The notes beneath the pieces were generated by a model that had not been told where the DNA came from, ran no database searches, and saw only the letters and a program-made list of their open reading frames with translations. DNA of 64,000 bases from Butyricicoccus_A sp963601915 (GTDB lineage Bacteria > Bacillota > Clostridia > Oscillospirales > Butyricicoccaceae), in NCBI GenBank assembly GCA_963601915.1, contig CAVCGL010000010.1:39864-103863 (forward strand). The letters are read 5' to 3'. Positions 17,078 through 25,533 of the stretch are shown here, piece after piece. Both the position numbers and the translations under genes were made by a program. How positions within the stretch are numbered: position 1 is the stretch's first letter; the number at the start of each line of letters is the position of its first letter.

Positions 17078-18613
17078 ATGATTGAATGTAAAAATGTTTC
17101 TTTTTCCTACCCTCCCAGTGAGGCGGAATCTGGAACCGGAAAACAGCATGGAACATTGAAAAATATCAACCTCTCCATAGAAGATGGGGATTTTGTACTG
17201 CTCTGCGGAACATCCGGCTGCGGGAAAACCACTTTGACCAGATTATTTAATGGCTTGATCCCGCACTATTATGACGGGGAATTATCAGGTTCGGTTCTGC
17301 TTGATGGTGAAGATTTGAGCCAGCTTTCATTGTTTGACATATCAAAAAAAGTAGGCTCCGTCTTTCAAAATCCACGGTCTCAATTTTTTAATGTGGATAC
17401 GACCAGTGAAATCGCTTTTGGCTGTGAAAATCATGGGTTGACAGAAGAAGTGATCCTGGAACGGATACGAAAAATTTCGGAGAAGCTAAAACTCACAACC
17501 TTGCTGGATAGAAGTATTTTTTCATTATCTGGAGGCGAGAAACAAAAAATTGCCTGTGGCTCTGCCGCTGCGGTAGAGCCGGATATTTATGTATTTGATG
17601 AACCGTCGTCAAATCTTGATGTGTATTCCATAGCAGACTTCCGAAAGCTGCTAAAAATACTCAAAGCTCAGAAAAAGACAATCATCATTGCAGAACATCG
17701 GCTTTACTATCTTTATGATCTGGCAGATAGGGTTATCTATTTGAAAGATGGTGAGATACAAGGCGATTATACCGGATCAGAATTTCAGTTGATTCCTGCC
17801 GCCAAAAAGGATAAAATGGGATTACGGCCACTTAGCCTGTCGGAACTGGGGGCGTTTGACAGCGGAAACCGGCGTCCTGATTATGGAACGTGGAAACTTA
17901 AACACTTTCATTTTGCATATAGGAACCAGCCGGAAACGCTCAGTATTGAAAACGCAGAGATTCCGATTGGAAGTATAACGGCAATTATCGGGCACAATGG
18001 GGCTGGAAAATCGACCTTCTCCCGCTGTTTATGCGGGCTGGAAAAACGGTGCAAAGGGACTCTTGAAAATGGTGAAACAATTCTTTCCGGGAAGAACCGG
18101 CTGAAAATGTGCTATATGGTTATGCAGGATGTAAACCATCAGCTTTTTACAGATAGTGTTTTAGAAGAAGTGCTGTTAAGCATACCAGGAAAACATTCCG
18201 ATGATTCTCCCGAAAATATAACAAAGGCGGAGAATATTCTGAATGAGATGGATCTCCTGCCTTATAAAGATTGTCATCCTATGGGACTTTCAGGCGGGCA
18301 AAAGCAGCGTGTTGCGGTTGCCTCTGCAATCGCTTCGGAGAGGCCGCTGATACTATTTGACGAACCTACCAGCGGGCTTGACCTTTTTCACATGAGGCAG
18401 GTTGCTGATTCTGTCAAAGAACTGGCTGGTTCCGGGAAAACGGTTGTAATTGTAACGCATGATCCGGAATTTATATTACGGTGCTGTAATTATGTGATTC
18501 ACTTGGAAAATGGAAAGATTGAAGAAAGCTATCCGTTAGAAGATAGTATTGGCCGGGAGCGTTTGTTGAATTTCTTTATGACAGAAGGGGGTGGCGAAAA
18601 TCAATCTGTTTGA
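17078..18613 (+). CDS. Fused double ATP-binding protein of the ECF transporter
   Basis: The 511-residue protein contains two ABC ATPase domains in tandem. The first has Walker A GTSGCGKT (44-51) and signature SLSGGEKQK; the second has GHNGAGKS and LSGGQKQR. It replaces the separate EcfA and EcfA' subunits and drives transport in the cytoplasm. The ATG at 17078 is preferred because GGGAGGTAGG lies directly before it. Its end overlaps the AraC gene by 23 bp. Similar fused ATPases occur beside YbtPQ-like genes in streptococcal metallophore loci (from family knowledge, not checked). Confidence 0.88.
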   Translation: MIECKNVSFSYPPSEAESGTGKQHGTLKNINLSIEDGDFVLLCGTSGCGKTTLTRLFNGLIPHYYDGELSGSVLLDGEDLSQLSLFDISKKVGSVFQNPRSQFFNVDTTSEIAFGCENHGLTEEVILERIRKISEKLKLTTLLDRSIFSLSGGEKQKIACGSAAAVEPDIYVFDEPSSNLDVYSIADFRKLLKILKAQKKTIIIAEHRLYYLYDLADRVIYLKDGEIQGDYTGSEFQLIPAAKKDKMGLRPLSLSELGAFDSGNRRPDYGTWKLKHFHFAYRNQPETLSIENAEIPIGSITAIIGHNGAGKSTFSRCLCGLEKRCKGTLENGETILSGKNRLKMCYMVMQDVNHQLFTDSVLEEVLLSIPGKHSDDSPENITKAENILNEMDLLPYKDCHPMGLSGGQKQRVAVASAIASERPLILFDEPTSGLDLFHMRQVADSVKELAGSGKTVVIVTHDPEFILRCCNYVIHLENGKIEESYPLEDSIGRERLLNFFMTEGGGENQSV

Positions 18614-19565
18614 TGGAAAAATAGACTGTGGCCCTAATGTGAAAAATGTGATTAAAACAGACGAGTGTATTGTTTTGCAGCTTTTCGATGAAAGCGGCGA
18701 AGGCACTATGACGGCGCACAAAATTTTTGACGGGGCTTATGTGATGTATAACGATATGCACCTCAAAGGGTGCGTATCGTATTTTCAGAGCAGTGCGGGC
18801 AGCTCGTTTTTCTATATCGACCATTGCAGAGAAGGTCGGATAGAAAGCGAGATGGGGAACAATGCCTATTACTATTTGCAGGAGCATGAAATGCGTGTGG
18901 ATAACAGACGCAGCCATTCCGGGCGAGTCTCTTTTCCTCTATGCCATTATCACGGAATTACATTGGGATTTGACTTGGAAATTGTTGTGCCGACGCTGAA
19001 AAACTTTTTTGGTGGATTTTCTGTTGACCTTTACGAATTGCAGAAGAAATATTGTGATGATAAAAAGCCGTTCGTTATTCATAACGAGCCCGGCATTGAG
19101 CACCTTTTTTCGGAACTCTACTTTGTTCCACAGCAGATCAAGGCAGATTACTATAAAGTAAAGGCATTAGAGCTGCTATTGTATCTGGATGCCCTTCAAA
19201 TTTCATCCTCCAAAGAAGAACGTCCTTATTTTTACAAAAGCCAGGTAGAAAAGATTAAGGCGATCCATAGTCTTATCACTGAAAACATCCAGGAGCATTA
19301 TACTATGGAGGAATTGGCTGAACGTTTTCAGATTTCACTGACAGGCATGAAAACCTGCTTCAAAGAAATTTACGGAGATTCCATGTATTCCTATCTTCGG
19401 CGTTATCGGATGAATATAGCGGCTACAATGCTTAAACAGGATTCTAAAAAAGGGATTGCGGAAATTGCCGGTGCTGTTGGGTATGAAAGCCCCAGCAAGT
19501 TTGCGACGGCCTTTCGCCAGGTGATGGGGCAGACCCCGATGGAATACAGAAAATCTTTTTTCTAA
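18591..19565 (+). CDS. AraC family transcriptional regulator
   Basis: The 324-residue protein has a C-terminal AraC double helix-turn-helix (MEELAERFQISLTGMKTCFK; GIAEIAGAVGYESPSKFATAF; GQTPMEYRKSFF) and an N-terminal sensor region of about 210 residues. It starts with GTG behind GAAGGGGG. YbtA, the regulator of yersiniabactin genes, has the same type and neighbourhood, so this protein may sense the transported ligand and activate both cargo promoters. It overlaps the ATPase gene and is followed by the second leader repeat. Confidence 0.85.
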   Translation: MAKINLFDGKIDCGPNVKNVIKTDECIVLQLFDESGEGTMTAHKIFDGAYVMYNDMHLKGCVSYFQSSAGSSFFYIDHCREGRIESEMGNNAYYYLQEHEMRVDNRRSHSGRVSFPLCHYHGITLGFDLEIVVPTLKNFFGGFSVDLYELQKKYCDDKKPFVIHNEPGIEHLFSELYFVPQQIKADYYKVKALELLLYLDALQISSSKEERPYFYKSQVEKIKAIHSLITENIQEHYTMEELAERFQISLTGMKTCFKEIYGDSMYSYLRRYRMNIAATMLKQDSKKGIAEIAGAVGYESPSKFATAFRQVMGQTPMEYRKSFF

Positions 19566-19574
19566 ATGGTGCAT

Positions 19575-19632
19575 AAATGCCGTTTTGGAGAGGAAAGCAA
19601 AATCGAATACTGATACAAAAAGGATGGTTAGC
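19575..19632 (+). promoter_or_regulatory. Cargo leader element, copy 2
   Basis: This is the second exact copy of the 22-bp repeat (19575-19596), with CTGATA at 19610 and TGGTTAGC at 19625, at the same spacing as copy 1. It lies 93 bp before the first fused ABC gene. A common operator for the AraC regulator is the simplest explanation. Confidence 0.6.
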
Positions 19633-19652
19633 AAAGACTACCCATCCTTTTT
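19617..19652 (+). terminator. Hairpin between araC-type gene and ABC genes
   Basis: An 11-bp stem AAAAAGGATGG/CCATCCTTTTT with a 14-base loop ends in a T run. It may simply end the first cargo operon. Because it also lies just after the putative promoter of leader copy 2, it could instead act as an attenuator for the ABC genes. Confidence 0.6.
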
Positions 19653-19688
19653 CTTTGCTGGCTAAAAAGATAAGAGAGGTGAACGGCT

Positions 19689-21467
19689 ATGAAGAAACAA
19701 AAAGAGAGTTGGGTCAAAATACTGTTCTCCTTTGCCGAGCCATGCAAAGGGAAAATGACCCTCTCCGTTTTCTGTGCCATTTTAAGCGTCGCCGGGGGAT
19801 TTATCCCGTTTTGGGCTGTATATGAAATCCTGCTCGCGTTTATTAACCGGACTGTGAATCTGGATTGTATTTTGCTATGGTGTCTGGTTGGAGCGGTGGG
19901 CTATCTGATACGGATTGTCTGCTACGGAACTTCTACGATTTTGGCACATATTTCCGCTTATACAATTTTGGAAGGTATTCGGTTAAAAATTGCAAACCGC
20001 TTGATGAAAGCTCCCCTGGGAGAAGTGATGGGACGGCGGATCGGTTATTTGAAAAATATCATCATGGATAAGGTTGAAGATTTGGAGCCGCCCCTGGCGC
20101 ACATGATCCCGGAACTGACTTCTAACCTCCTGCTCCCGATTGCTATTTTTATCTGGATGCTGGCAATCGACTGGCGTTTGGGTCTGGCGGTGCTGATTGC
20201 TCCTGCGCTGGCCATGATTCCCATGTTCTTTCTTATGCGGAATTATAACAGCCAGTACGCCGCCTATATGGAGGCAAATAACTATGTCAACAGCATTATT
20301 ATTGAATATATAGAGGGGATTGAGGTTGTAAAGGCTTTTAACCAAAGTACAAGCTCCTATGAAAAATTTGTTGGTGCGGTTCAGTCATTTAAGGATTTTA
20401 CTCTGGCATGGTTTAAGAGCACATGGAAAACCATGAATCTGATGATGGCGATCATGCCGACAACGCTTCTGGGTGTTCTTCCTGTTGGCCTTTTGCTGGT
20501 GCAAAAAGGAAGCATTTCCCCCGCAGAGCTTGCAATGGGTATTATTCTTTCTCTTAGCATTGTCGGGCCGCTGATGAAAGCAACAACTTTTATCAACGAA
20601 GCAAAGTCTATGGAATTTGCCGTAGAATCAGCGAATGAGCTTTTGAATCTGCCGGTGCTGCCGGATTCGGGCGAAACTGTTGCTATTTCCCATAATGATA
20701 TTGCTCTGGAGCATGTAACTTTCTCCTATGACGGTTCAGAGCAGAACGAGGTTCTGCGGGATGTCAGCTTGAAAATGCCAGAGGGCAGCTTTACAGCACT
20801 TGTGGGACCGTCCGGCGGCGGGAAATCAACGGTCGCCCGGCTGATTGCAAGATTTTGGGATGTGACTGGAGGCAGTATTACCATTGGCGGGAAAAATATC
20901 AAAGAACTGTCCATACGCCAGCTCTCCGAGATGGTCAGCTTTGTGACGCAGGATAACTTCCTGTTTAACTGCTCCTTAAAGGAAAATATCCGTCTTGGGA
21001 ATCCAAATGCGACGGACGAGGAAGTGTATGCCGCGGCAAAAGCGGCCTGTTGTGATGAATTTATCGCCCGTTTAGACAAAGGATATGATACTCCTGCAGG
21101 TGACGCTGGAAAGCGGTTATCTGGCGGTGAAAAACAGCGGATAGCGATTGCAAGGGCAATCCTTAAAAATGCTCCGATTGTTATTTTGGATGAAGCAACA
21201 GCATTTACCGATCCGCAGAACGAGGATAAAATCCAGAAATCTATTATGGCGCTGTCAAAAGGAAAGACCCTGCTTGTGATTGCCCATCGGCTTTCTACCA
21301 TTCAAAATGCGGATCAAATCGTTGTTTTACAGAAAGGCCAGATTATAGATTGTGGAAAGCAGGAGGAACTGTTAGAGCGTTGCCCTCTTTACGCAGAAAT
21401 GTGGAAAGCACATATTGGAGCAAAGAACTGGGCTGTAAGCGAAAAGGAGGTGGCTGTCAATGTTTAA
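19689..21467 (+). CDS. Fused ABC transporter, YbtP/IrtA-like half
   Basis: The 592-residue protein has an N-terminal six-helix membrane domain and a C-terminal ATPase (Walker A GPSGGGKS, signature RLSGGEKQR, Walker B IVILDEATAFTDP). The architecture is that of exporter-type fused ABC proteins. Paired with the next gene and next to an AraC and a DtxR regulator, it resembles YbtP/YbtQ and IrtA/IrtB, which import metal-loaded siderophores despite their exporter fold. A drug-export role cannot be excluded from sequence alone. The two ABC genes overlap by 8 bp. Confidence 0.82.
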   Translation: MKKQKESWVKILFSFAEPCKGKMTLSVFCAILSVAGGFIPFWAVYEILLAFINRTVNLDCILLWCLVGAVGYLIRIVCYGTSTILAHISAYTILEGIRLKIANRLMKAPLGEVMGRRIGYLKNIIMDKVEDLEPPLAHMIPELTSNLLLPIAIFIWMLAIDWRLGLAVLIAPALAMIPMFFLMRNYNSQYAAYMEANNYVNSIIIEYIEGIEVVKAFNQSTSSYEKFVGAVQSFKDFTLAWFKSTWKTMNLMMAIMPTTLLGVLPVGLLLVQKGSISPAELAMGIILSLSIVGPLMKATTFINEAKSMEFAVESANELLNLPVLPDSGETVAISHNDIALEHVTFSYDGSEQNEVLRDVSLKMPEGSFTALVGPSGGGKSTVARLIARFWDVTGGSITIGGKNIKELSIRQLSEMVSFVTQDNFLFNCSLKENIRLGNPNATDEEVYAAAKAACCDEFIARLDKGYDTPAGDAGKRLSGGEKQRIAIARAILKNAPIVILDEATAFTDPQNEDKIQKSIMALSKGKTLLVIAHRLSTIQNADQIVVLQKGQIIDCGKQEELLERCPLYAEMWKAHIGAKNWAVSEKEVAVNV

Positions 21468-23208
21468 GTCTATGAAACGGATTATCCGATGGGCTGGAAA
21501 ATATAAGGCACGCCTCTATCTTGGCTCTGTCTTTTCCTTTTTCAGCAGCCTGTCTACGGCAATTCCTACAATGGCCGCTGCCCATGCTCTTGATAAAGCA
21601 ATAGCGGCATATTGGGCGGACAGTATAATAGAATCCTCCCTGATCTGGCAGACGCTCTGGATCATTATTGGTTCGATTGCGCTTAATTTTATGCTTTCTT
21701 ACCTGCGGGCAGTCTTGCAGGAAAGCATTGGTTATGAAGTGGCTTCCCAGCAGCGTATCCACCTGGGTGATGTGCTAAAAAGGGTTCCTTTGGGATATTT
21801 CTCGCAGAACAGCGTAGGGGATATTCTGACTGGCGTTACCACGGAATTATCCACGCTTGAATTACAGGGTATGAAGATGGTGGATGTTATCATCAATGGA
21901 TATGCAAAATTTATCGCTATCCTTCTCTGCTTCATCTTCTTTAGCCCAACAGCGGCTGTAATTTCAGTTGTCGGTACTGTTCTCTCTGCATTGGCTCTGC
22001 ATGGAATCAGCAGGCATAGCGAAAAAACAGCCGTTACCACGCATGAGGCAATGGAGGACATGTCGGGTGCCACAATCGAATATATTCGGGGATTGTCCAT
22101 TGTCAAATCTTTCGGGCAGGAAGGAGCTTCTATTGAGAGTTTCCGAAGCGCAAACAAAGATTTGAAGGACATCCATATCAAAGTGGAAAAAGGCTATACC
22201 CCATTCAACTGTCTGCACCTGTTGGCCTTAAAACTGGCGTCAATGGGGATCGTGTTTATCTGTGCGTGGCAGGCGCTTGAGGGGCAAATGAGCCTTGCAT
22301 ATTTCCTGATGTTCGTGTTGTTTTCCTTTGTGATTTTTGGAAGTGTGGAGAACATTAACGACGCAGCTCACATGTTAGGGCTTATAGATTCTGCCATGAA
22401 CAAGTTGGAATCCCTGGAAAATGCAGAATATATCGACCAAGCCGGAAAGGATATTACACCTGCTTCGTATGATATTGCCTTTCAGGATGTGTCCTTTGGG
22501 TATGATAAAAGAATTGTGCTGCATGATGTAAATTTCAACATTCCGCAGAATACTACGACAGCGATTGTTGGTCCCTCTGGAAGCGGCAAATCTACTTTGT
22601 GTAACTTGATTGCCCGCTTTTATGATGTCAACGCCGGAACAATTACTTTGGGTGGAACAGATATTCGTGAGTTTACTTGTGACAGCCTGCTGAAGAATAT
22701 CAGCATGGTATTCCAGAACGTGTATCTGTTCCGGGATACTATCCGCAACAATATCAAATTCGGCAGCCCGGACGCTACGGAGGAACAGATTATTGCGGCC
22801 GCAAAGAAAGCACGCTGCCATGACTTTATCATGGAACTGCCGGACGGATATGATACCGTGATTGGTGAAGGTGGTTCTTCCCTGTCCGGCGGTGAGAAGC
22901 AACGGATTTCGATTGCAAGAGCTATGTTAAAAGACGCTCCGATTGTTATTTTGGACGAAGCAACGGCAAGCGTTGATCCTGAAAACGAGCATTTGATTCA
23001 GGAGGCTATTTCTGCTCTGACACACGGTAAAACAATCATTACGATTGCCCATCGGCTGGCAACGATTGAAAATGCAGATCAGATTCTTGTCATTGACGGG
23101 GGAACGGTAGCGCAGAAAGGAACCCATAATGAACTGTTGGCACAAAAGGGAACCTACCAGGATTTCATTAGGATTCGTGAACAAGCGGAAGGTTGGCGGA
23201 TTCAATAA
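21460..23208 (+). CDS. Fused ABC transporter, YbtQ/IrtB-like half
   Basis: The 582-residue partner of the preceding protein has the same layout: membrane domain, then an ATPase with Walker A GPSGSGKS, signature SLSGGEKQR and Walker B IVILDEATASVDP. The two most likely form a heterodimer, as translation is coupled by the 8-bp overlap and an AAAAGGAGGTG site. The catalytic Glu after Walker B Asp is present in both halves (LDEAT). Substrate specificity is inferred from context only. Confidence 0.82.
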   Translation: MFKSMKRIIRWAGKYKARLYLGSVFSFFSSLSTAIPTMAAAHALDKAIAAYWADSIIESSLIWQTLWIIIGSIALNFMLSYLRAVLQESIGYEVASQQRIHLGDVLKRVPLGYFSQNSVGDILTGVTTELSTLELQGMKMVDVIINGYAKFIAILLCFIFFSPTAAVISVVGTVLSALALHGISRHSEKTAVTTHEAMEDMSGATIEYIRGLSIVKSFGQEGASIESFRSANKDLKDIHIKVEKGYTPFNCLHLLALKLASMGIVFICAWQALEGQMSLAYFLMFVLFSFVIFGSVENINDAAHMLGLIDSAMNKLESLENAEYIDQAGKDITPASYDIAFQDVSFGYDKRIVLHDVNFNIPQNTTTAIVGPSGSGKSTLCNLIARFYDVNAGTITLGGTDIREFTCDSLLKNISMVFQNVYLFRDTIRNNIKFGSPDATEEQIIAAAKKARCHDFIMELPDGYDTVIGEGGSSLSGGEKQRISIARAMLKDAPIVILDEATASVDPENEHLIQEAISALTHGKTIITIAHRLATIENADQILVIDGGTVAQKGTHNELLAQKGTYQDFIRIREQAEGWRIQ

Positions 23209-23225
23209 GCGGAAAGAGGTACTAA

Positions 23226-23594
23226 ATGAAGATTCATGCGTCGGGCGAGGACTATTTAGAGGCTGTGCTGGTGCTGCAAAAGGAAAAAGGCATGGTTCGC
23301 TCCGTTGATCTTGCCCGACACATGGGCTTTTCAAAACCGAGTATCAGTCATGCGGTGGGCGTTCTGCGGGACGGTGGTTTTCTGACGATGGACGAGGATG
23401 GATTTCTCCACCTGACCGATATAGGCCGGGAGGTAGCGGAGAAAATCTATGAACGCCATCAATTCTTTACAGAGCAGCTTGTAGCTGCCGGTGTTGACCG
23501 GGAAACAGCGGAACAGGATGCCTGCCGGATAGAACATGCTATCAGTGATACAGCTTTTCAGAAGTTGAAGGAAAAAGTACAGGGGGCCGATTAG
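23226..23594 (+). CDS. DtxR/MntR-type metal-dependent repressor, short form
   Basis: The 122-residue protein has a winged helix (MVRSVDLARHMGFSKPSISHAVGVL) and the metal-binding/dimer segment (YERHQFFTEQL; EQDACRIEHAISD) of the DtxR/MntR family. It is about MntR-sized and lacks the SH3-like C-terminal domain of DtxR. Such repressors sense Fe(II) or Mn(II) and shut off uptake genes. Its place as the last cargo gene, 17 bp after the ABC pair, is strong evidence that the island handles a transition metal. Confidence 0.88.
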   Translation: MKIHASGEDYLEAVLVLQKEKGMVRSVDLARHMGFSKPSISHAVGVLRDGGFLTMDEDGFLHLTDIGREVAEKIYERHQFFTEQLVAAGVDRETAEQDACRIEHAISDTAFQKLKEKVQGAD

Positions 23595-23669
23595 CGCACA
23601 TCGACCCTGCACTACATAATAAATTATCTGCCCCAGACGGGGAAAGAAAAAAAACGTTGGTTCGGGCAG

Positions 23670-23795
23670 ATGATTTCGTGCGCCCATTTTGGAAATACCA
23701 TGCTTACCGGCGGTTTTGAGAGAATCAAGGCCGCCGTTTCTTTTGCCCTCAAAAGGGATGACGCGCTGGCGCTGGCACTCACGGCGGCTTATTAG
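23670..23795 (+). CDS. Small ORF, possible ICE remnant
   Basis: This 41-codon frame (MISCAHFGNTMLTGGF; IKAAVSFALKRDDALALAL) has the GC-rich third positions of ICE backbone genes. It ends four bases before the AGGAGG of the next small frame. No ribosome site is obvious before the ATG, so it may be a remnant or may start further upstream. The stretch 23,595-24,055 otherwise holds no clear gene. Function unknown. Confidence 0.35.
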   Translation: MISCAHFGNTMLTGGFERIKAAVSFALKRDDALALALTAAY

Positions 23796-23808
23796 GAGGG
23801 AGCCGCAC

Positions 23809-23922
23809 ATGATCCAACCTGACCGCCGACAAATTCTGACGATGTTCTTGCAACGGTCAAAAAAATCCAGACCGCCAAATGGGGACAGTTTAGCTGTGGT
23901 TGCGAAAATTGTCAGAACTTAA
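23809..23922 (+). CDS. Small ORF overlapping a Cys-rich frame, possibly frameshifted
   Basis: An ATG with a good TAGGAGGG site starts a 37-residue frame (MIQPDRRQILTMFLQRSKKS). From about 23,838 a different frame reads DDVLATVKKIQTAKWGQFSC and then GCENCQNLTEYCAFCARTDS, a Cys-rich, zinc-ribbon-like peptide with no start codon of its own. The most economical reading is one small Cys-rich protein broken by a one-base shift near 23,835. Either frame may be untranslated. Confidence 0.35.
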   Translation: MIQPDRRQILTMFLQRSKKSRPPNGDSLAVVAKIVRT

Positions 23923-24181
23923 CTGAATATTGTGCTTTTTGCGCTCGTACAGATTCATGCTGTCCGGGCGTTTTTCTGTTCCCACGGTGCCGCTCCCCGC
24001 CCCTTCGTTTCGATCCGGTCCCAACAACCTGAACGAAACGAAAGGAGCGTACATAATGAGCGGCAAAAAAATTTTTTCGCATTTTTCCCATGCGGACAAG
24101 CCAAAAGCGGCCTCCGGCAGACGAGTAGTGGGCGAAAGGGGAAGTAATGACCTGCCTCCCGGCAAGAAGGGAGGTGAGACA

Positions 24182-24607
24182 ATGACACCTGACCGCCACT
24201 ATGAACACAAGCAGCATGCCTTTGATTGCTTCTGCAAGAAAGTGTTGAAGTGCGAGGCCTATAACGGTTATCGGGAGATCAACCGCAGGCGGGCCCGCGA
24301 AGTCACTTTCAGCGAGCTGTCGGAGGAAACGATGGAGCAGCTTGCGACCTATGACCGCTATCCGTGGGAATACGCATCCTTCCCTGTCGGGGGAGATGTG
24401 ATCCTGATTGAAGATGACCGGCTGGCCGAGGCGCTGAACAGGCTGCCCCAGGAAGGCCGGGACATCCTCCTGATGTACTGGTTCCTGGATATGGCAGACC
24501 GTGAGATCGCCGAGCGTATGCACATGGCCCGCCGGACGGTCAATACCCGCAGGCAGAAAGCCTATCGGCTGCTGAAGGAGCTGATGGGAGGTGATGTGGA
24601 TGCCTAA
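24182..24607 (+). CDS. Sigma-70-like ICE regulator
   Basis: The 141-residue protein has the region-4 helix-turn-helix pattern (ALNRLPQEGRDILLMYWFLD; DREIAERMHMARRTVNTRRQKAYRLLKEL). It belongs to the small sigma-like proteins found just before xis-int in Tn1549-type ICEs, where they are thought to control excision or transfer genes. ATG 24182 is chosen because GGGAGGTGAG precedes it. An in-frame ATG at 24056, also with a ribosome site, would add 42 residues (MSGKKIFSHFSHADKPK...). It overlaps the next gene by 8 bp. Confidence 0.82.
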   Translation: MTPDRHYEHKQHAFDCFCKKVLKCEAYNGYREINRRRAREVTFSELSEETMEQLATYDRYPWEYASFPVGGDVILIEDDRLAEALNRLPQEGRDILLMYWFLDMADREIAERMHMARRTVNTRRQKAYRLLKELMGGDVDA

Positions 24608-24842
24608 ATCTGCGAGCACACGGGCGGACCTGATCCCTTACCCAGTAATTGCCGCCGCTGTCCGGGGCGAACCGGAAGCGGTAAATGCGGTGGTCCGCTT
24701 CTACTCCGGCTACATAGCCGCGCTTTCTACGAGGACAAGCTATGACGCTTTTGGATGCCCTCATTCCCAGGTGGATGAAGAACTGCGCCGCAGGCTGGAA
24801 ACGAAGCTGATTATCGCAATCCTGGATTTTGACCTGAATTAA
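24600..24842 (+). CDS. Helix-turn-helix-like ICE protein
   Basis: This 80-residue protein (DLIPYPVIAAAVRGEPEAVN; FYSGYIAALS) matches the small helix-turn-helix proteins that pair with the sigma-like gene in Tn1549-like ICEs; that family resembles the N-terminal part of sigma factors. ATG 24600 lies 9 bases after GGGAGG and overlaps the preceding stop. It probably acts with the upstream regulator, which is inference from pairing. Confidence 0.8.
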   Translation: MPKSASTRADLIPYPVIAAAVRGEPEAVNAVVRFYSGYIAALSTRTSYDAFGCPHSQVDEELRRRLETKLIIAILDFDLN

Positions 24843-24875
24843 GCCCAGGAAACCGTCATGTGTTCCCCTTTCCGC

Positions 24876-25181
24876 ATGACGGGCTACCTTGACAAAGAAA
24901 GCGCCGGTGGGAGGCCTCCGCGCAGCATAAGGCAGACGGATACATTCTGTTCCGTATCGAGCCGGACGGCCGGTGCGCCATGACCTCCCTCCTGGGAGCG
25001 AGCGATCCCCACCGGGCCGCAAAGCGGGCGTGGCAGCCTGCGGGCGACGACATACGGGCAGGTCAAAGATACTCGCGCATTGAACGCCCTCAAAGCATTG
25101 TGCGCCGCACCCATCAGCATGGGCCGGGGTGAGATTCCCGTGGAGCTGTGCCAGCAGCCGTCCGTTTTCTGCCTCCCTTAA
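24876..25181 (+). pseudogene. Decayed ICE gene, at least two frameshifts
   Basis: Three consecutive reading frames carry protein-like sequence with GC-rich third positions. The first is MTGYLDKESAGG from 24,876. The second is RWEASAQHKADGYILF and IEPDGRCAMTSLLGASDPH from about 24,905. The third is TTYGQVKDTRALNALKALC and PISMGRGEIPVELCQQPSVF from about 25,050 to the TAA at 25179-25181. No single frame spans it, so it looks like a broken gene of about 100 residues. The rest of the gap to xis (25,182-25,239) holds only the xis leader and ribosome site. Confidence 0.45.
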
Positions 25182-25239
25182 TCAACACCGTCCTCTTGAA
25201 AGGGGGACGTTACATTATAATCAGGAGGTGTTGTATTTT

Positions 25240-25443
25240 ATGAACACGAACGACATTCCCATTTGGGAAAAATACACGCTTACCATCGAGGAAGCGTCCA
25301 GATATTTCCGTATCGGTGAAAAGAAGCTCCGTAAGTTAGCTGAGGATAACCTTGACGCAGGCTGGCTCATTATGAACGGCAACCGGCTCCAGATCAAACG
25401 GAAACAGTTTGAGAAGGTGATCGATTCGCTGGAGGTTATCTGA
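25240..25443 (+). CDS. xis: Excisionase, Tn916 Xis family
   Basis: The 67-residue protein (DIPIWEKYTLTIEEASRYFR; KKLRKLAEDN; WLIMNGNRLQIKRKQFEKVI) is closely similar to Tn916 Xis, a small winged-helix protein that bends the element's ends and promotes excision by Int. The ATG at 25240 follows CAGGAGG. It lies 90 bp before int, as in Tn916. Confidence 0.95.
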   Translation: MNTNDIPIWEKYTLTIEEASRYFRIGEKKLRKLAEDNLDAGWLIMNGNRLQIKRKQFEKVIDSLEVI

Positions 25444-25533
25444 AAATGACGGCTGACAATGGGCCGAAAACGCGGTATAATTTATGTATGGCGTATCAAG
25501 GCTCATTCCAAGAATGGAAAGGAGCTTACCATC

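Noticed and set aside
19689..23208. Simple multidrug-resistance ABC exporter cargo
   Set aside because: Not excluded by the fold, but the ECF genes, AraC regulator and DtxR repressor in the same island fit metal-chelate uptake better.
23595..23669. Plus-strand terminator after the DtxR gene (CCCC-AGA-CGGGG)
   Set aside because: The stem is only 4 bp and is followed by A rather than T, so it would not terminate rightward transcription.
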